Source: Parus major (taxonomy: Eukaryota > Chordata > Aves > Passeriformes > Paridae). From it: a stretch of DNA of 64,000 nt. Both the position numbers and the translations under genes were made by a program. The stretch is taken from NCBI RefSeq assembly GCF_001522545.3, contig NC_031768.1:91560230-91624229 (forward strand), in the 5' to 3' direction. Of the stretch, positions 12,510 to 24,319 are shown piece after piece (the stretch's first letter is position 1; the number at the start of each line of letters is the position of its first letter). Below the pieces are notes generated by a model that was not told the origin of the DNA, did no database searches, and worked only from the letters and a program-made list of their open reading frames with translations.

Positions 12510-12992
12510 GTTTGGGGCAACACGCTTTAAGGAAGATATAAACAAGCAGGAGAGAGCCCAGAGGGGAGCAGCAGGCTTTCCAAGAGGCTGAGCAAACAGG
12601 ACCTGCACAGGAAGGTTAAAAGAGCTAAAGCCATAAAAATTTACTTGCTCTAAATAGGAAGGCAAAGAGAAACGTAAGAGCCTTTGTTCCTATAAATTGT
12701 TCTTTTAAAAGTGGTATTGATCTGTTGTGCTGCAAATCCCCAAGATGAGAAGTAACAGGTTAAATACTAAGAAGACTTCCTAAGTGTGGGACTAGGAGTG
12801 TACTGGAAGGGGTTAGCGTAGGTGGGAGGATGTGGAGCTCTTTTTATTAGAGCTTCTTCAAACAGTGTAGGCAGATATTCTACAGGAATGGATCTGAAGG
12901 AATATTTGAGCCTGTCTTGGTGCAGTGGGCTGGACCAAATGATGTTCTTGAGGTGCTTTCCGCTTCCACCTTGCTGCAATTTCTGTGATTCA
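12510..12992 (+). mobile_element. CR1 LINE fragment, older copy, 3' end intact
   Basis: A diverged sense-strand CR1. It starts with a block equivalent to the ORF2 C-terminal coding region (GGAAGATATAAACAAGCAGG..AGAGCCCAGAGGGGAGCAGC). It then passes through the region encoding the last ORF2 residues and ends in the classic CR1 3' terminus (GGGCTGGACCAAATGATG..TTCTTGAGG, then TTTCTGTGATTCAA at about 12979-12992). Reading frames are broken by many substitutions and indels, so it is much older than the copy at 6.1 kb. It lies directly upstream of a second, still older CR1. Confidence 0.8.
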
Positions 12993-13239
12993 ACACAGCC
13001 AAACCAATCTGACTTCCATGTAAGCTGGGTGCCTTTTTTTCACTCTGCTAAAATTACTCTGGTCTGAAACAGATGAGATAACAGGAAAGGAGTAAATTTC
13101 ATGTAAGCAAACTTTTCCAAATGCTTGTTGGATTTGTTTCTTTACTCAGTCTCTTTTAGGAGATTATTAAGGAACAAACTTGTCATTGGATATGAGATAA
13201 AGCCGTATCATAAATAAAGTAAGAAGAAAAACAAAATTT

Positions 13240-14230
13240 ACTGAATAAATAGAGCAGGAATATATAGCTGGTTCTCAGCATGAAAAGATGCTGCAGCTCA
13301 GTGGATGTGTCACTGAGCAGTATTATGTCTGCTGTTTAATATGGATTAATAACCCAAAAATGGGAAGAACACATAGAAGGAAAAATGTGTAGATAATACA
13401 GCAATGTTGAGGTTACCCAAGCCTATAAAAGACTCTGAGGAGGTCTGACAATGAGCTCGCAGAGGCAATTTGCAAGCGTCATAAGAGTAAATGAAATGCA
13501 ATATGGCAAAGGCAAGGTGATGCACTCAGGAAACAACACATTAGAATTAGTCATGCTTGTTTCTGGGTTCTAAAATAATTGTAACTACTCAAAAGAAAAG
13601 AATGAGAAAAAAAAAGACACAGCTGAGCAACTCAGTGAAAACATTTGTTCAGTCTGTAGTGATGGTGAAATAAAAGCATGCAAGATGAGAGAGTGCATTA
13701 AGAAAAGGGTAGAGAATAATAGATAAAATAATACAGTACCATTATATAAATTGATGGTACGTGCTCTCCTTGTACCCGCTATTCACTTTGCTCACCCTGT
13801 CTCTCAAAGGAAAATAACAGAAACAGAAGAATGACCAGAAAAAGGGAACCAAAATGTCTGAAATCTTTTAATAGCTTCTTCATAAACAATGATTAAAAAG
13901 AGCAACACTGTTTTCTTGAGAAAAGACAAATAAGAAGCATTGTGGCAAAGGTATAGAAAAAGTCACCACAAAAAAAGAAGTGCAGTCAGCTGTTCCTATT
14001 TACTTTTCATTTTATTAGAAGAACAACAGGGGAAGCAATTACATAAAAAAAAAAAAATCAAATCAAACTACTTTAAACCCCTGAAGAGGAAATACTCTTT
14101 TACAAAGTGCCTAATTAACATATGAAACTTGTTGCTACCAGATAAAATCAGAAACTTAGTAAGAGCTCAGTAAGATTCAAACCCAACTCCTATTTGGATA
14201 CTGGTAAGATTTATGGGTGAAATAGGGAAG
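13240..14230 (+). mobile_element. Ancient CR1 LINE fragment (~1 kb)
   Basis: A degraded sense-strand copy covering the RT-proximal part of ORF2 to near the 3' end. Diagnostic words in CR1 order are: a GTGTAGATAATACAGCAATG block (equivalent to 'FADD'-downstream DNA), AAATGCAATATGG..GGTGATGCACTCAGG, CAGTACCATTATATAAATTGATGG (about 13735-13757), GCAAAGGTATAGAAAAAGTC, and AAAGTGCCTAATTAACATATG.AACTTGTTGC near the 3' end. The pattern matches old amniote CR1 subfamilies shared by birds, crocodilians and turtles. All frames are broken. The 5' limit is uncertain and could lie upstream of 13240. Confidence 0.7.
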
Positions 14231-14489
14231 ACATGAAGATATGAAATAGGAGGTATTAACCTAAGATATGAGGATGCAAGGGGTCTTGCATCTTCTTAAT
14301 CTGGTGTAACAAAAATCAGCAAGTGTCTTGAGAGTAAAAGGCAATCCTTCTTTGCACTACATTTTTGCACGTGTGGCCAGTACAGGGCATTTTGGCAGCT
14401 TTTCTCTATAGAAACCTTTTGCCAAGATGGAGTGTGGAAGATGCAAGTGTCATGGTATCTATTTTTTGAATTGTGGTATTTGAACAGTT

Positions 14490-14645
14490 TGGCAAAAAGG
14501 CAGCTGTCTTCCAGTTCTGGTTCTGCCACTGACCCTTTGTTGGGTGTTTTACATTCTCCCTTCTACTTCAGTTTACCTATCTGAACATAAGCTGTCCCAA
14601 TACAGCGTTGTGGTTTAGGAGGCTTCTGAGGATTGATCAATGATC
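14490..14645 (+). mobile_element. MIR-like SINE fossil
   Basis: The order of words CTGGTTCTGCCACTGACC, CTACTTCAGTTTACCTATCTGAA and GAGGATTGATCAATG reproduces the layout of the MIR core and 3' half ('ctctgccac ... cctcagtttcctcatctgta ... gttgtgaggatt'). It is strongly diverged, as expected for a Mesozoic SINE in a bird genome. It may be an independent insertion just downstream of the ancient CR1. Confidence 0.6.
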
Positions 14646-14649
14646 AATC

Positions 14650-16475
14650 CTGTTTGTGAGTTGCTTGAATGTGCTGAGATGAAGTGTGCTGTTGATATCT
14701 GTTCAGTGAAAAGCCCTGGCAATATGATAGGCTGCAGTGTCATGATATTCCTACACTATTTCACATGTGGCTGGCCCTTGAAAAAGGCAATTGCATCTCC
14801 TCCACCCAGGCAAAAATCCCCCTTTTTCCTGCCACCCCGTGGTCATATGGCCATGTCTGTAGCGTCCAGGACCCTGCTCATGAGTCAGGATTTCCTTTGC
14901 AAGATATTATTAAAACACACATGAAAAATGTGATGTCTTCTTCTGCCCACTCTATTTTTGCTAGCCCCTACATGCCAATATCCTTCCTCCCTCAAACTGA
15001 TGGTGATAATGACTTCTACCATCCATACCCAAAGTGTTCCTGTGCCTGCAGCACTGCCTTGCCTTTCCTGTCTGCATTGGTCTCAGTCCAGAGCAGTTCC
15101 TTGGTACGCATGTCTTCTGTCAAGCGTTGATTCAAATCCAGATCCTGTGTTGTAATTCATGACTTGGGAATAGACTAGGAAATAGTGGTCTTGTTTTTCA
15201 GGAAAAAAAAAACCACAATTGTTTGATTTTTTTTTTCCCCTTATGTGAAACTTGCACAGAATGCACTCCTTTTAGTAGAGGAGGGAGATGAAAGGATCAA
15301 CTGCACACCTGAAATTTTGACAACACCACCTCACCTAGATGTCAGCTCTGCAATATGCTGTGCATGAGCCACAAATACATACATCCCTTTGTTTTGCACT
15401 GCAGCTGTGATTTCTCTGCACAATGACACACAGTTTTGTGAGGGTGTGTTCCCTTCATTCCCCAGTCTCCCATCTGGCAGGGCTTGGGGATGCTGTGGAG
15501 CACACATTTACAATTCCCGTCAGGCAAGCTTGGTCTAAAAAACAATTAAAGTATTTGAATACATGGCTGTGGTTGAAATCTGACCTAAGTGTTAGAGGAA
15601 TGTTTAGTCATCTTCTTACTAGGACAAAATCCAAGCTAGCACCTAGTTGGTACTTTTCTAAGTGCTTTTACAAATATCAATCCTCAGGTGGGAACACATC
15701 CCATGCTTTGTTTTTCACACCAGGAGTGTGTTGAGCTGAAGTTGAACTCTCTGGTCCTAAAAGCAAGAGCTTTTACTGTCAGGGATAACTCTGCTCTCCT
15801 GCTTCCTAGAGCATCTTCAGCCTTTTTCTCTCTCTGCTTCATGACCAGGGAGAGAAATTGCTGCATTATTGCCTTGTGATGCCCTCTTAATACCTACCAA
15901 AAAAACTGTGTGAGCAGTAAATCCCTGACCCCATCCCCTTCCCCCTTTTCAGGCAGAGAAACTGAGGGAGAATTTGTATCAGGACCAGACTTTACAGGTC
16001 CTTCTGTCAGTTCTGTCCTCAGTCCAGCAGGACCCACTTGCCTTACAGTGATCACCAAGCAGGACATACAAAAAGTGAAGTATAAGAAGGAAAGGAGAGA
16101 TGCCTCTGTCAGTGCAGTGACAAGGAACTGATGGACTGTGGGGGGACACTTTTCTTCCTGCCCATCAAAAAACAGTGCCCCTCCCCTAGACAGGCTCCAA
16201 CCAGCAGAGAGCAAATCATGATTTAGACTTTTCCCCAAAATCAATTAGACTCCTTCAGTGATAGAAGCAATTTGTGTGACTTTTAATCTTTTGCCAGCTC
16301 AGCCTGATCAGCACTTTTTGAAGAATGTGGAGCCAATGTCTCTGCTAGTCCAGGTAAATCAGCCATATCTGGAGACAGACAGACAGAGAGGGAAGGTAGC
16401 AAAGCTATTAAAACCAAAGAAGGCCCGTTTCAGGACTAAAAGGCATCAGTGAGGTACCTGATTTATAGGAGGAGA
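14650..16475. other. Unique noncoding DNA, nothing recognised
   Basis: Single-copy sequence with short open frames (up to 121 codons at 14765-15130, plus; 116 codons at 15894-16244, minus), none with a recognisable domain. A short GGCAGAGAAACTGAGGGAG segment near 15953 recalls the reverse complement of a MIR 3' part, but it is too short to call. Confidence 0.5.
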
Positions 16476-16680
16476 GTTGCCTTTCAGTCATTTTTAATGG
16501 AATATTATTAAAGGAAAATCAGGAGCTGTGAAACCTTTCGTGTCTCATCTCCTAATGTATTTATTTCTGCAGCAGGGAACCCTGTTAACCCCACCAGGTA
16601 ATGTATTCCTCGGCTGGCACGGGTGGCAAGGTTGTCCCCTAGAAATTTTATTATAGAACAAACTCAGTTAAATATTTGCA
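16476..16680. promoter_or_regulatory. Candidate conserved noncoding element
   Basis: An AT-rich, repeat-free block. It contains TTTTTAATGGAATATTATTAAAGG, CTCCTAATGTATTTATTTCTG, CTGTTAACCCC (a HNF1-like GTTAAC word) and isolated CpGs (TCGTG, CTCGG, CACGG). The texture resembles enhancer CNEs elsewhere in the window. No coding potential. Constraint is inferred only. Confidence 0.3.
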
Positions 16681-16684
16681 CATG

Positions 16685-19600
16685 AAAAGACTACCTCAAG
16701 GTTTTGGGGGTCTTAAATTTGTTTCCAAGGAAAACTGCCTGGTAGAGCTGCTGAATCTTCCTGTGGGTATCAAATACCACAGTTTTCACATCTCTCTTGC
16801 TTTTTTTCCTTTGTCAACACAAATGAGCTTAGATAGATGGATGACTAGATGGATGCTTGCCTAAGGCAATGTCAGGCTCTGGGCAAAGTTTGGGTCACAC
16901 TTCTGAATTGCTTGCCCATAATTTTTCAAGCAGACTAATAGTTGAGATTGTTGTCATTGTAAGAAAGGCAAGTTCCACATAGCAAATGACACCTAAGCCT
17001 CAATCATACAGACACTTAGGCACCTAGTTAATTTTCTACGCTGTAAATAGTCTTGCAGCAGTTGCTGAAAATTCTCGTGGAGGACTGTATCGAAATGACA
17101 ACCTCACATTTGACTGATGTGAAAGACTTTTATCATGATAGCAAGAAAGAGTGAAGATGACTGTGCTGGATGTGGCCTTTGACTCCTTCATTCCTGCTGT
17201 CAGTCCATTCTTAACTCCTCCTCAATAATACTTTGTAGTACCTGCCAACATACTTACAAAGTAAAAAAAAAACCCAAACTTTTTCATTGGATTTCCAAAT
17301 GTATGGTACTCTTGCATGAGAGGAGGCTCCTATAAGTACCCACCATTTTGGCTGACATAATGGTCATGGGAGTGTGTGCAAAACTAGAAGGATTTAGGTA
17401 TTGCATGAAACAATGAGCCTTGTGCCTTCAGAGCCTCTGTGGATATAGATCAGCTATAGCATGTAGGTATCTTTATAGTTGCCTCTAAGAATCACCCCCT
17501 GGGGTCATGGATTTCAGCCAGAACAGCAGCACAGTGAGAAGTGTGTTCACATTCAGGTATTAACACCTCAAAAAAGAGAGAATCAGTAAAAACACAAATT
17601 TGATTTTACAGGATCAAAAAAGAGCACATTTGCAGCGCTTTCCTTTTTATTGTACTGGGCTGTCTAAGCAGGCTTTGTGTAAACAGCATGAAAGTAGCTA
17701 CAACAACCAAATTAGGCAAAATCTGGTAGTAGCCTGATGAGGGAGGTGTGAGTTGCTTTCTGGCAGGGCCTCCCACGGCCTGCCTGCTGAATGAGATTCG
17801 GTGTGGCTGAGCAATGTGTGTCACCACTCGTGTGTGGGCACACCAACAGCAACAGCAGCCCTGCCATGGTGATTCCTTGGAAGCTTTTGTTCAGCAAAGC
17901 CGTAAATGACAGCACATGGTAAAAGCCGGTGGAGAACCAAGACCTCAAGCAAGCCAAAAAGCCAGGTTATGGTCTTAGCATCACTGGTGTAAGGCTGATG
18001 TGAAAATAGCTGCTGACACTTCTGAGTGTGCCACTGTGCTCTTCTCCTGGAGGGGCCTTGCATGCTGACACAGGCATGGGTTTGGAGCAGGGTGTGTGTG
18101 GAGTGCACTGGAGGGAGCAGTTTCTTGTGGCACATTAGTAATATCTCGTTCTGGTTCACAGTCAGTGTTTTGGTGCAACCATATTAGACACAGGTCTGTT
18201 TAAATTCTTCTCAGGCTTTTTGCATGTGCCTGTGTGTGCTGAAATTATGATGCATTAGGAGCATATGGTGAGCTCTGGATAGAGCTGCCTTGCCAAGGGT
18301 GTATTTCATCAAACAGTCATGCAGAAGTCTCAACAGATACTTGTGTTTGGTGCAGTCCAGGATCCCAGTTACATGGGCCAGAAGAGGTCTCAGATACTCT
18401 GATATTCTGTTTCTGCACTTGGTATTTTTGCTGGGCAGCAGAGCTCTGGCCTAGCAAATTCAATGGAAAGTTTCCCAGTGGGCTTTGAAGAGATGTGCTC
18501 ACAGAAAGGGCTACATTCAAACCAGTTGGAAAAGTGGATATTTTTCCCCAAATGGCAAAGTGATGATCTTGCAGAAGTTTTCTTAGCAGATTTCAAAGAG
18601 TCAAAAGGTTCTCCATCTTTTTAGCCAGAAGAAATTCTTCCATATGAAAAGTCTTTTCCTTTTCTTTTGAGGAAAAAAAAAAAAAAAACCCAAACAGATT
18701 CTTAATTCATTTAGAAACTGAAATTTCCATTTAAAAAGTGTTTCAAGAGCCAGTTTCCAAGCAGATGCAGATCCATTCTTTCTCAAATCCAAAGATTGTG
18801 GCACATACTCATCTACAGTTGCAGTTGGCTTCCCGGCTCTCTGCCCTACATCTCTCCCCAGGAGACAGCACGTGAGAGCCCAGTCCTGTTCCTTAATCCC
18901 AGCAAAGCTGTGCATACTGCAGCTGCTCCCCATGGATTGCTGCACCACGTAAAATGACTATGCACAAAATATGAGGATATACTGCGTACTTTCTTAATAT
19001 AAAATTTTCCTTACTTTAATACCCTCTCACAGTCTCCTCCTTCTTCCATGCCTGCCTCCAAGGGAACTTGAGTCTTTCTAATTTGAGGTTTTCATTTTGT
19101 TTTGGTAGATTACATTTCTGTTTATTGCCTTCTGTCCCTCTGAGGCTCCCATACAAGACTTAGCTGCACCTGGCTTTCATTTGAAGAATATCCAAGCTTC
19201 CCTCTCTCCTGGCCTCACTGGGTTCTCTTTTCTCGTGTGTGTTGTGGGATTTTGTTGGGTTGGTTTTGTTTGGTTTGTGGTTTTTTTTGTAGCCAGGGAT
19301 CCCTTGGGCTTCTAACGTGCCCTTTGACACGGGGCAATGGTCTGTCCTCTCTGGTGTGTTTTTCGAGGCAGGGAAAAAAAAGGATGCTGTGTGGTGATGT
19401 TTAATTAAAATGTGGAATGTGTACATTCAGAGGCACGTATTTGATTTGTGCACATATGTAGATGTGTGCATTTGTATATGTCTTGCTGCTAATTGCTCTG
19501 AGCCCCTTTCTTGCTTTCCTGTGCTGGCATTCACTGTTCCCTGTTTGCTACAGGGGAAAGAAAAAGCAGGGAGCACACCGAAATGTCACAGCTGAGAGGG

Positions 19601-19685
19601 TTTCTGTAATCCTCCAACATATGTTCAACATTAAAGCTCCTTCAGCAAGTCTGATGTGCTCACAGTCATCATGGGACCAGCAGTT
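16685..19685. other. Unique noncoding DNA with short A-rich tracts
   Basis: No gene recognised. A 16-A run lies near 18670-18687, and an imperfect GATG/GATA tetranucleotide patch near 16832-16856. Open frames of up to 115 codons lie across these simple tracts. A T/G-rich patch sits at 19245-19290 (TTGTTGGGTTGGTTTTGTTTGG). Confidence 0.5.
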
Positions 19686-19689
19686 AAAG

Positions 19690-19960
19690 CGCCCCAGTGC
19701 TGCCAGGAAAGCGTTATCCTGGCCCTAATTGAGAGCGACTTAACTAATGTTTCATTTCCTAATTAGTCCTTGTCAGCCGCTGGAAGGCCGCGGATGCTGC
19801 TGGTGGCACAGGGCCCATCGCTGCTGTAATTGAAGTTGTTCTGACAGTCTGGGGCTTTGGGGTGATCCATAAAGTAAGGCTGATAGTTTGGGACCAAATT
19901 GGGCGGAAATAGGAGAGAGGGTCAAGCATCAGCTCAGACGCATTGTGAGCATGCTCTGCC
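19690..19960. promoter_or_regulatory. Candidate conserved noncoding element
   Basis: A high-complexity block: GCGTTATCCTGGCCCTAATTGAGAG, GACTTAACTAATG, TCCTAATTAGTCCTTGTCAGCC, several CpGs (GCCGC, CCGCGG, ATCGC) and GCTGTAATTGAAGTTG. Repeated TAATT(A/G) cores with retained CpGs are characteristic of deeply conserved developmental enhancers. The 91-codon minus-strand frame over it (19759-20034) shows no known domain. I rank this among the better CNE candidates here. Confidence 0.45.
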
Positions 19961-19964
19961 AAAC

Positions 19965-21805
19965 CTGAATGGTCACGAAACAGCTCTGAAATGACAGAGA
20001 TGACAGCACAACAGTGAGGGAATGAGAACATCACTCCATGCTGTGCTCAGTGGAAGTGCAGGTGGTTGGAGAGAGCTAGCCAAAAGGAGCTGCTGGGACT
20101 AAGAAGAGTTGGGGAGGAGATCTTTTGCTGGAGAGGAGCTAAGGGGCATGGATAGGCTAGTCATAAGGAATGTTGTGCTCATCTTCAGAGCACAGGGCAG
20201 CAAGAAGTACTTTGCCATGAACATAAATCTCAGAGCAGTGAAGAGCAGTATCTTCCTTAAGAGGTGTTGGCCTCTTCATCCTTGTCATTCTCTGGCATGA
20301 GTTTGGTGGGATGTACTCAGCCTAAGCTCCTTCACGTTTGAGCACCATGGCTGAGTTCTTGCCTTCTTACCATCACTGGCTGTTCCTTCTTTCTGCTGGG
20401 ATGGGGTGTCCACATGGCTTTAGCGTTGATGTGCCAGCAGCAGAACCAATACACAAGGCAGGAGCACCCTCCTGCCATGTTGGGGATGTGGGCACCTGAC
20501 ACAGTGAGACATCAGCCTGGGACAGAGTGATGAGCTAGTGATTGAAAAAGAAAGTTCTAGAAGCCTCTTCCAGATGGAGATAGGAGAGGATGAGAATCTG
20601 AGTTTGAGATCACATTTTCACTAGAAAGAAATTATTTGTGGTTGCTCAGCAGAGGAGTTGTGGTAAACAGTGGACTGGGATGCATCTGGTGGAGGAGCCT
20701 GGCTCATCACACAAATCCCAAGAGTTGTGAAGGGGAGCATCTGGGCACCCCTGGACTTGGCAAACACAGCTGGCAGGCACTCAGAGGACAAGTGGGCAAC
20801 AGGAAGCCTGCGGGAGAAAAACAGACAGTGTCAGCTCAGAGGTTCACAGGCAGTGCATGATCACTTGCTGGCCTTCTCCAGCCAGCCGGCCCCATCTGTT
20901 CCCCTCTGGCTCTGGGAAGTGGGGCAGATGGGATAAAAGCCTTTCCACATTGGGACTGTGCTGACTGATGGGCCTCAGGTAACATTGGCAGTGCTGGCTG
21001 CATGCTGGGCTATGGCACTTCTGCCTGTGCCTCAAGAAGTCATGACCCTCACAGTGGGGTCTGCAGCTCATGGGACATGTCACAAGAGGTACATGTACAC
21101 TGTAGCAGGCAGTGGTACCAGGCAGACAAAAATCCCCTTAACGTAAGATAAACTCCTGCCTCTCTTTGCTGACACTGACAATACTTTTTTTTTCCCCCTC
21201 TGGGGCTTTAGTTTTTTCTTTGTCTACACCCAATGTCTTCCAAGGAAGAAAAAGCTGTAGAAAATCCTACATATCTCCAGGATACCTGCTTTCTGTGGGT
21301 GAAGGTGGGACTGGCACTAGCTCTATCTGGCACAGGGTACCAGGGAAACACCCCCAGCAGGCCCAGCCATACATAGCTGGGCATGCAAAGATCTCAGCTC
21401 AGCCCCATTACTCCCCAAGGCCGAATGAGCCTCACAGTCCATTGGGTGAACTGATACAGTGTGCTGCTGCAGCTCCCCTGTAGGGTCCCTGACTGTCCCC
21501 AAACCATGGTGGGATGGTTGTCTGGCCAGTCCAGATCACACAGGGTCTTCCTAGAGCACATGGGAGCCAGGACCAGTCTCTGGGCGTATGTGCAGCTATC
21601 GTGGTGATTAATAAAACTTAACAAAGCTGAATAGACTCTCTCCTTAATTAACATGTTCAGTGGTCCTGGCTGTGAGTGGACAAGCAGACATGGACTTCTA
21701 GCACAGCAACTGAAAGGAGAGGGCTGGCACTTGGCACCAGATGGTGTAATGGCATAGCAGGAGAAGGGGAGTTGGAGTGTGCTCCTCTATACTCAATTTA
21801 CACAT
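19965..21805. other. Unique noncoding DNA, GC-richer, nothing recognised
   Basis: Moderately GC-rich single-copy DNA (about 20.3-21.6 kb) in which several frames are open simultaneously on both strands (60-105 codons). This is expected when TA-containing stop triplets are scarce. No domain or repeat was recognised. Confidence 0.5.
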
Positions 21806-21807
21806 CT

Positions 21808-21890
21808 TAGAATCATAGAATAGTTTGGGTGGGATGGGATCTTTTAAGGTCATCTAGTTTAACCCCACTGCAATGAAGAGAGAATGCAAT
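21808..21890 (-). mobile_element. CR1 LINE 3'-end fragment (very short)
   Basis: The plus strand reads AGAATCATAGAATAGTTTGG then a GATCTTTTAAGGTCATCTAG and TTTAACCCC series. This is the reverse complement of the terminal ~80 bases of CR1. CR1 copies truncated to under 100 bp are common because target-primed reverse transcription starts at the 3' end. Moderately diverged. Confidence 0.85.
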
Positions 21891-21894
21891 AAAC

Positions 21895-22200
21895 ATTCTC
21901 TTTCAGAGACTCTCTTGTTTCCTACCAACCCCATAGAGAAAAAGAATAGGCTTTAGGATACATGTGAAGCCTCACTGTGTATGTAATTTCCATAGCAAGC
22001 CACCCACACGATGTAGTTTGCTCCTGGAGCCTGCACAGGTGATTTCTCCCTCCGTACTGATCAAGTTGCTTGACCTTGGTGCCCTCTGTAAAGCTGCAAA
22101 CTTGAAGGCAGCATAATAAATTCCCACCTCATCCCAGGTGCCTGTCAGCCTGGAGCTCCAGCAGTAAGGTGAAGGGGGAAAGAGGGAGCTCATGTCTCTT
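21895..22200. other. Unique noncoding DNA, nothing recognised
   Basis: Single-copy sequence between the CR1 3' tail and the TAAT-rich block at 22.2 kb. No gene, repeat or strong motif cluster is apparent. Confidence 0.5.
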
Positions 22201-22204
22201 TACC

Positions 22205-22310
22205 AAAGCAGTCTGGCTCTCTAATGCCCCATTAGCATACCACACGCAAGCATTCAGCTTTTAATTAGTTACGTGGTGTGATAATTAAGTAGTATTTCTT
22301 CACAATTTTC
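22205..22310. promoter_or_regulatory. Candidate small conserved noncoding element, TAAT-rich
   Basis: About 100 bases contain CTAATGCCCCATTAGC, GCTTTTAATTAGTTACGTGG and GTGATAATTAAG. Paired TAAT/ATTA cores in dyad arrangement, with a central ACGTGG CRE-like word, suggest homeodomain and bZIP binding. This is inferred from motif content only. Confidence 0.35.
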
Positions 22311-22314
22311 CTCT

Positions 22315-22970
22315 TGTGTGGAGCAGAGGGGAGGGGGATGGTGTCTGTTGGGGATGGGAGTTGAGGTTGTTTTAACGTTGCAAGTAATTGCAACCCCAAG
22401 GAGAAGAAGCAGCAAAATGTGAACTCTCCCTGGGAGAGTTGTGGAAGCCCCATGCCGTCCCTCCTCCCATTCCCTCCGGCACTGGCCTACCCTCCTTCCT
22501 TCAGCAAAGTGCTCAGTGGATAATAACACATCCTCTGGAGCACCCTCCTCTCCATGTCAATGTATGCACCTTCAGATCCTGGTGGGCTGACAAAGAGCTA
22601 TCCTCCAGCCTAGATTGACAGCTGTTAGGAAGTGGGGAAGAAGCCGAGGAAGAAAGCTCCTGATAGAAGAATTGCAGGCTGATTCCCTGGGATCTGTACA
22701 CAGAGAAAAACTGGAATAATTGTAAAGTATTTCATGGTGACATGGCAGAGCAGGGTGTTGGGAGCCCAGAGCCAGGAGAGGGGAAGTCCTGCACCATGAA
22801 GTTTGTGTCAGATTTGGTGCTGCAGCATGTGTGGTAAGGAAAAACAGCTTTCCTACTGTCAGGAGCAGCGAGGCCCTGTGCCCAGCTGCAGCAGGGCAAG
22901 TGTGGCCTTCTCAGCTGGGAATCTCTTACTGGAGAGCAGAACAGGTATAATTGATCCATGCAAAGCGGGC
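22315..22970. other. Unique noncoding DNA, nothing recognised
   Basis: Single-copy sequence, partly GC-rich, with overlapping short open frames on both strands (up to about 116 codons on the minus strand at 22732-23082). No domain is recognised. Confidence 0.5.
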
Positions 22971-22979
22971 AAAGAAATA

Positions 22980-23415
22980 AAATAAAGCCTATTACCAAAG
23001 CAGCCTGTTGTTTCAGCAGCATGCACGCTCTTGGGCTGCTTATGACAGGGAAACAGATGGTAATTCTGCGAGCCCTGCACATCCTGGCACATGTGTAAAT
23101 TCAAAGAGTTACTGCATCATGGAAGAGGCAGATGCAAGTTTGTTGGGATATGAAATAAAATACAATTTCATAATGAACTTGGCAGCTATGCCATCCCTTA
23201 ATCAGTTTGGAATTATCTCCATTAAACATCTCCCCACTTCCCAACAGGAAACTCAAATGAAAACGAACCCTAAAGTCTGGTGGCTTTATCTGCTCTTAAG
23301 CGAGGCAGAAGCAAGGATTGGGATACATCTGTTAAATAAGCTCTGGGAAAACCTTTGGACAATTATCCAGTGGTCGTCACACCAGCAAGACAACATAAAT
23401 CTCTTCTAGGCCTAC
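22980..23415. promoter_or_regulatory. Candidate conserved block containing a 96-codon ATG frame
   Basis: An AT-leaning, repeat-free block with ATGAAATAAAATACAATTTCATAATGAAC, CTTAATCAGTTTGGAATTATC and TCCATTAAACATC stretches typical of CNEs. The plus-strand frame from the ATG at 23119 (context ATCATGG) stays open to 23409 and encodes 96 residues with a mixed, non-repetitive composition (for example a WWLYLLL segment near residue 54). I recognise no family and see no evident splice context. It could be a noncoding enhancer, an exon of an unrecognised transcript, or chance; noncoding is most likely. Confidence 0.3.
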
Positions 23416-23419
23416 AAGA

Positions 23420-24315
23420 TCACTGCCAAACCATGACCTATGGTTTTCATCTGTTAAGGTGACATCCAGCACATGACTTTTCTTCCTTGCCCTGGCACAT
23501 CAGGCACTCCTGCCTTACCTGGGAGGGAGGGATTTCTGTTCTCAGAATGTCAAGCTCAGGGAGTGCTGAGGCACAGGTACATTTTCTCCTTGTAGGAAAC
23601 CTCTCAGTGGACAGTAATGTGTGCTCTAACACTGAGTATTGCTAAACTTCTCATTTTCACTCCAGTCTGTTCCTGGAGTGGAGACATCTTCTCCAGGGCA
23701 GCTCAAAATGAGAGTTTGTGGTAGCTGTTTAACTGTTTGTGTGACACTGTTTAGACCACTGTGTTTTTGCTGCCACAGGGCAAAGCTGTCTGTGCATGGC
23801 AGTGGCCAACAGCTGCTCCAGAAGGCTCATCTCCCTGCCACGGAGAGAGGCATTCTAGGAGGCAGTTTAACAAAGATTAATTGCAAAAATGAAGTGTCAG
23901 GTTTCTTGTCACTGGCTTGGGCACTGTGTCCAAGGGGGCAGAGGACACTGAGTATCCATTAAACTCTCCACAGATGGGCAGGGGAGTCGAGCAAAGAGTT
24001 GCAGAGCTGTTACGCATTGTTGGGCACAGGGTGTTGTAATGGAGTTGGGGAAAAGGGTTGGAAAGTTCTGTTGGTGAAAAATGGGAAGGCTTTGCCTTGA
24101 TAACAGCTCCCTATCCTGTTGCTGGGAAACTCTGAGGGTGAGACCAGCACTTTGCACCCTTCCTGCTCACTCAGACCTACCTCCCAGGTGGGCCAGTACT
24201 CCTCACTCCTGCCCCACTTTCCTAGTCCCAGACCCATTTTACCCCAAGAACTATCACTCCTGTCTAAATGTGTTACATGAAAGTATCCAACAGGAAAATC
24301 ATCTGCAATTACCAA
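23420..24315. other. Unique noncoding DNA, nothing recognised
   Basis: Single-copy sequence. Short overlapping open frames on both strands are without recognisable domains. No repeat detected. Confidence 0.5.
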
Positions 24316-24319
24316 AATA

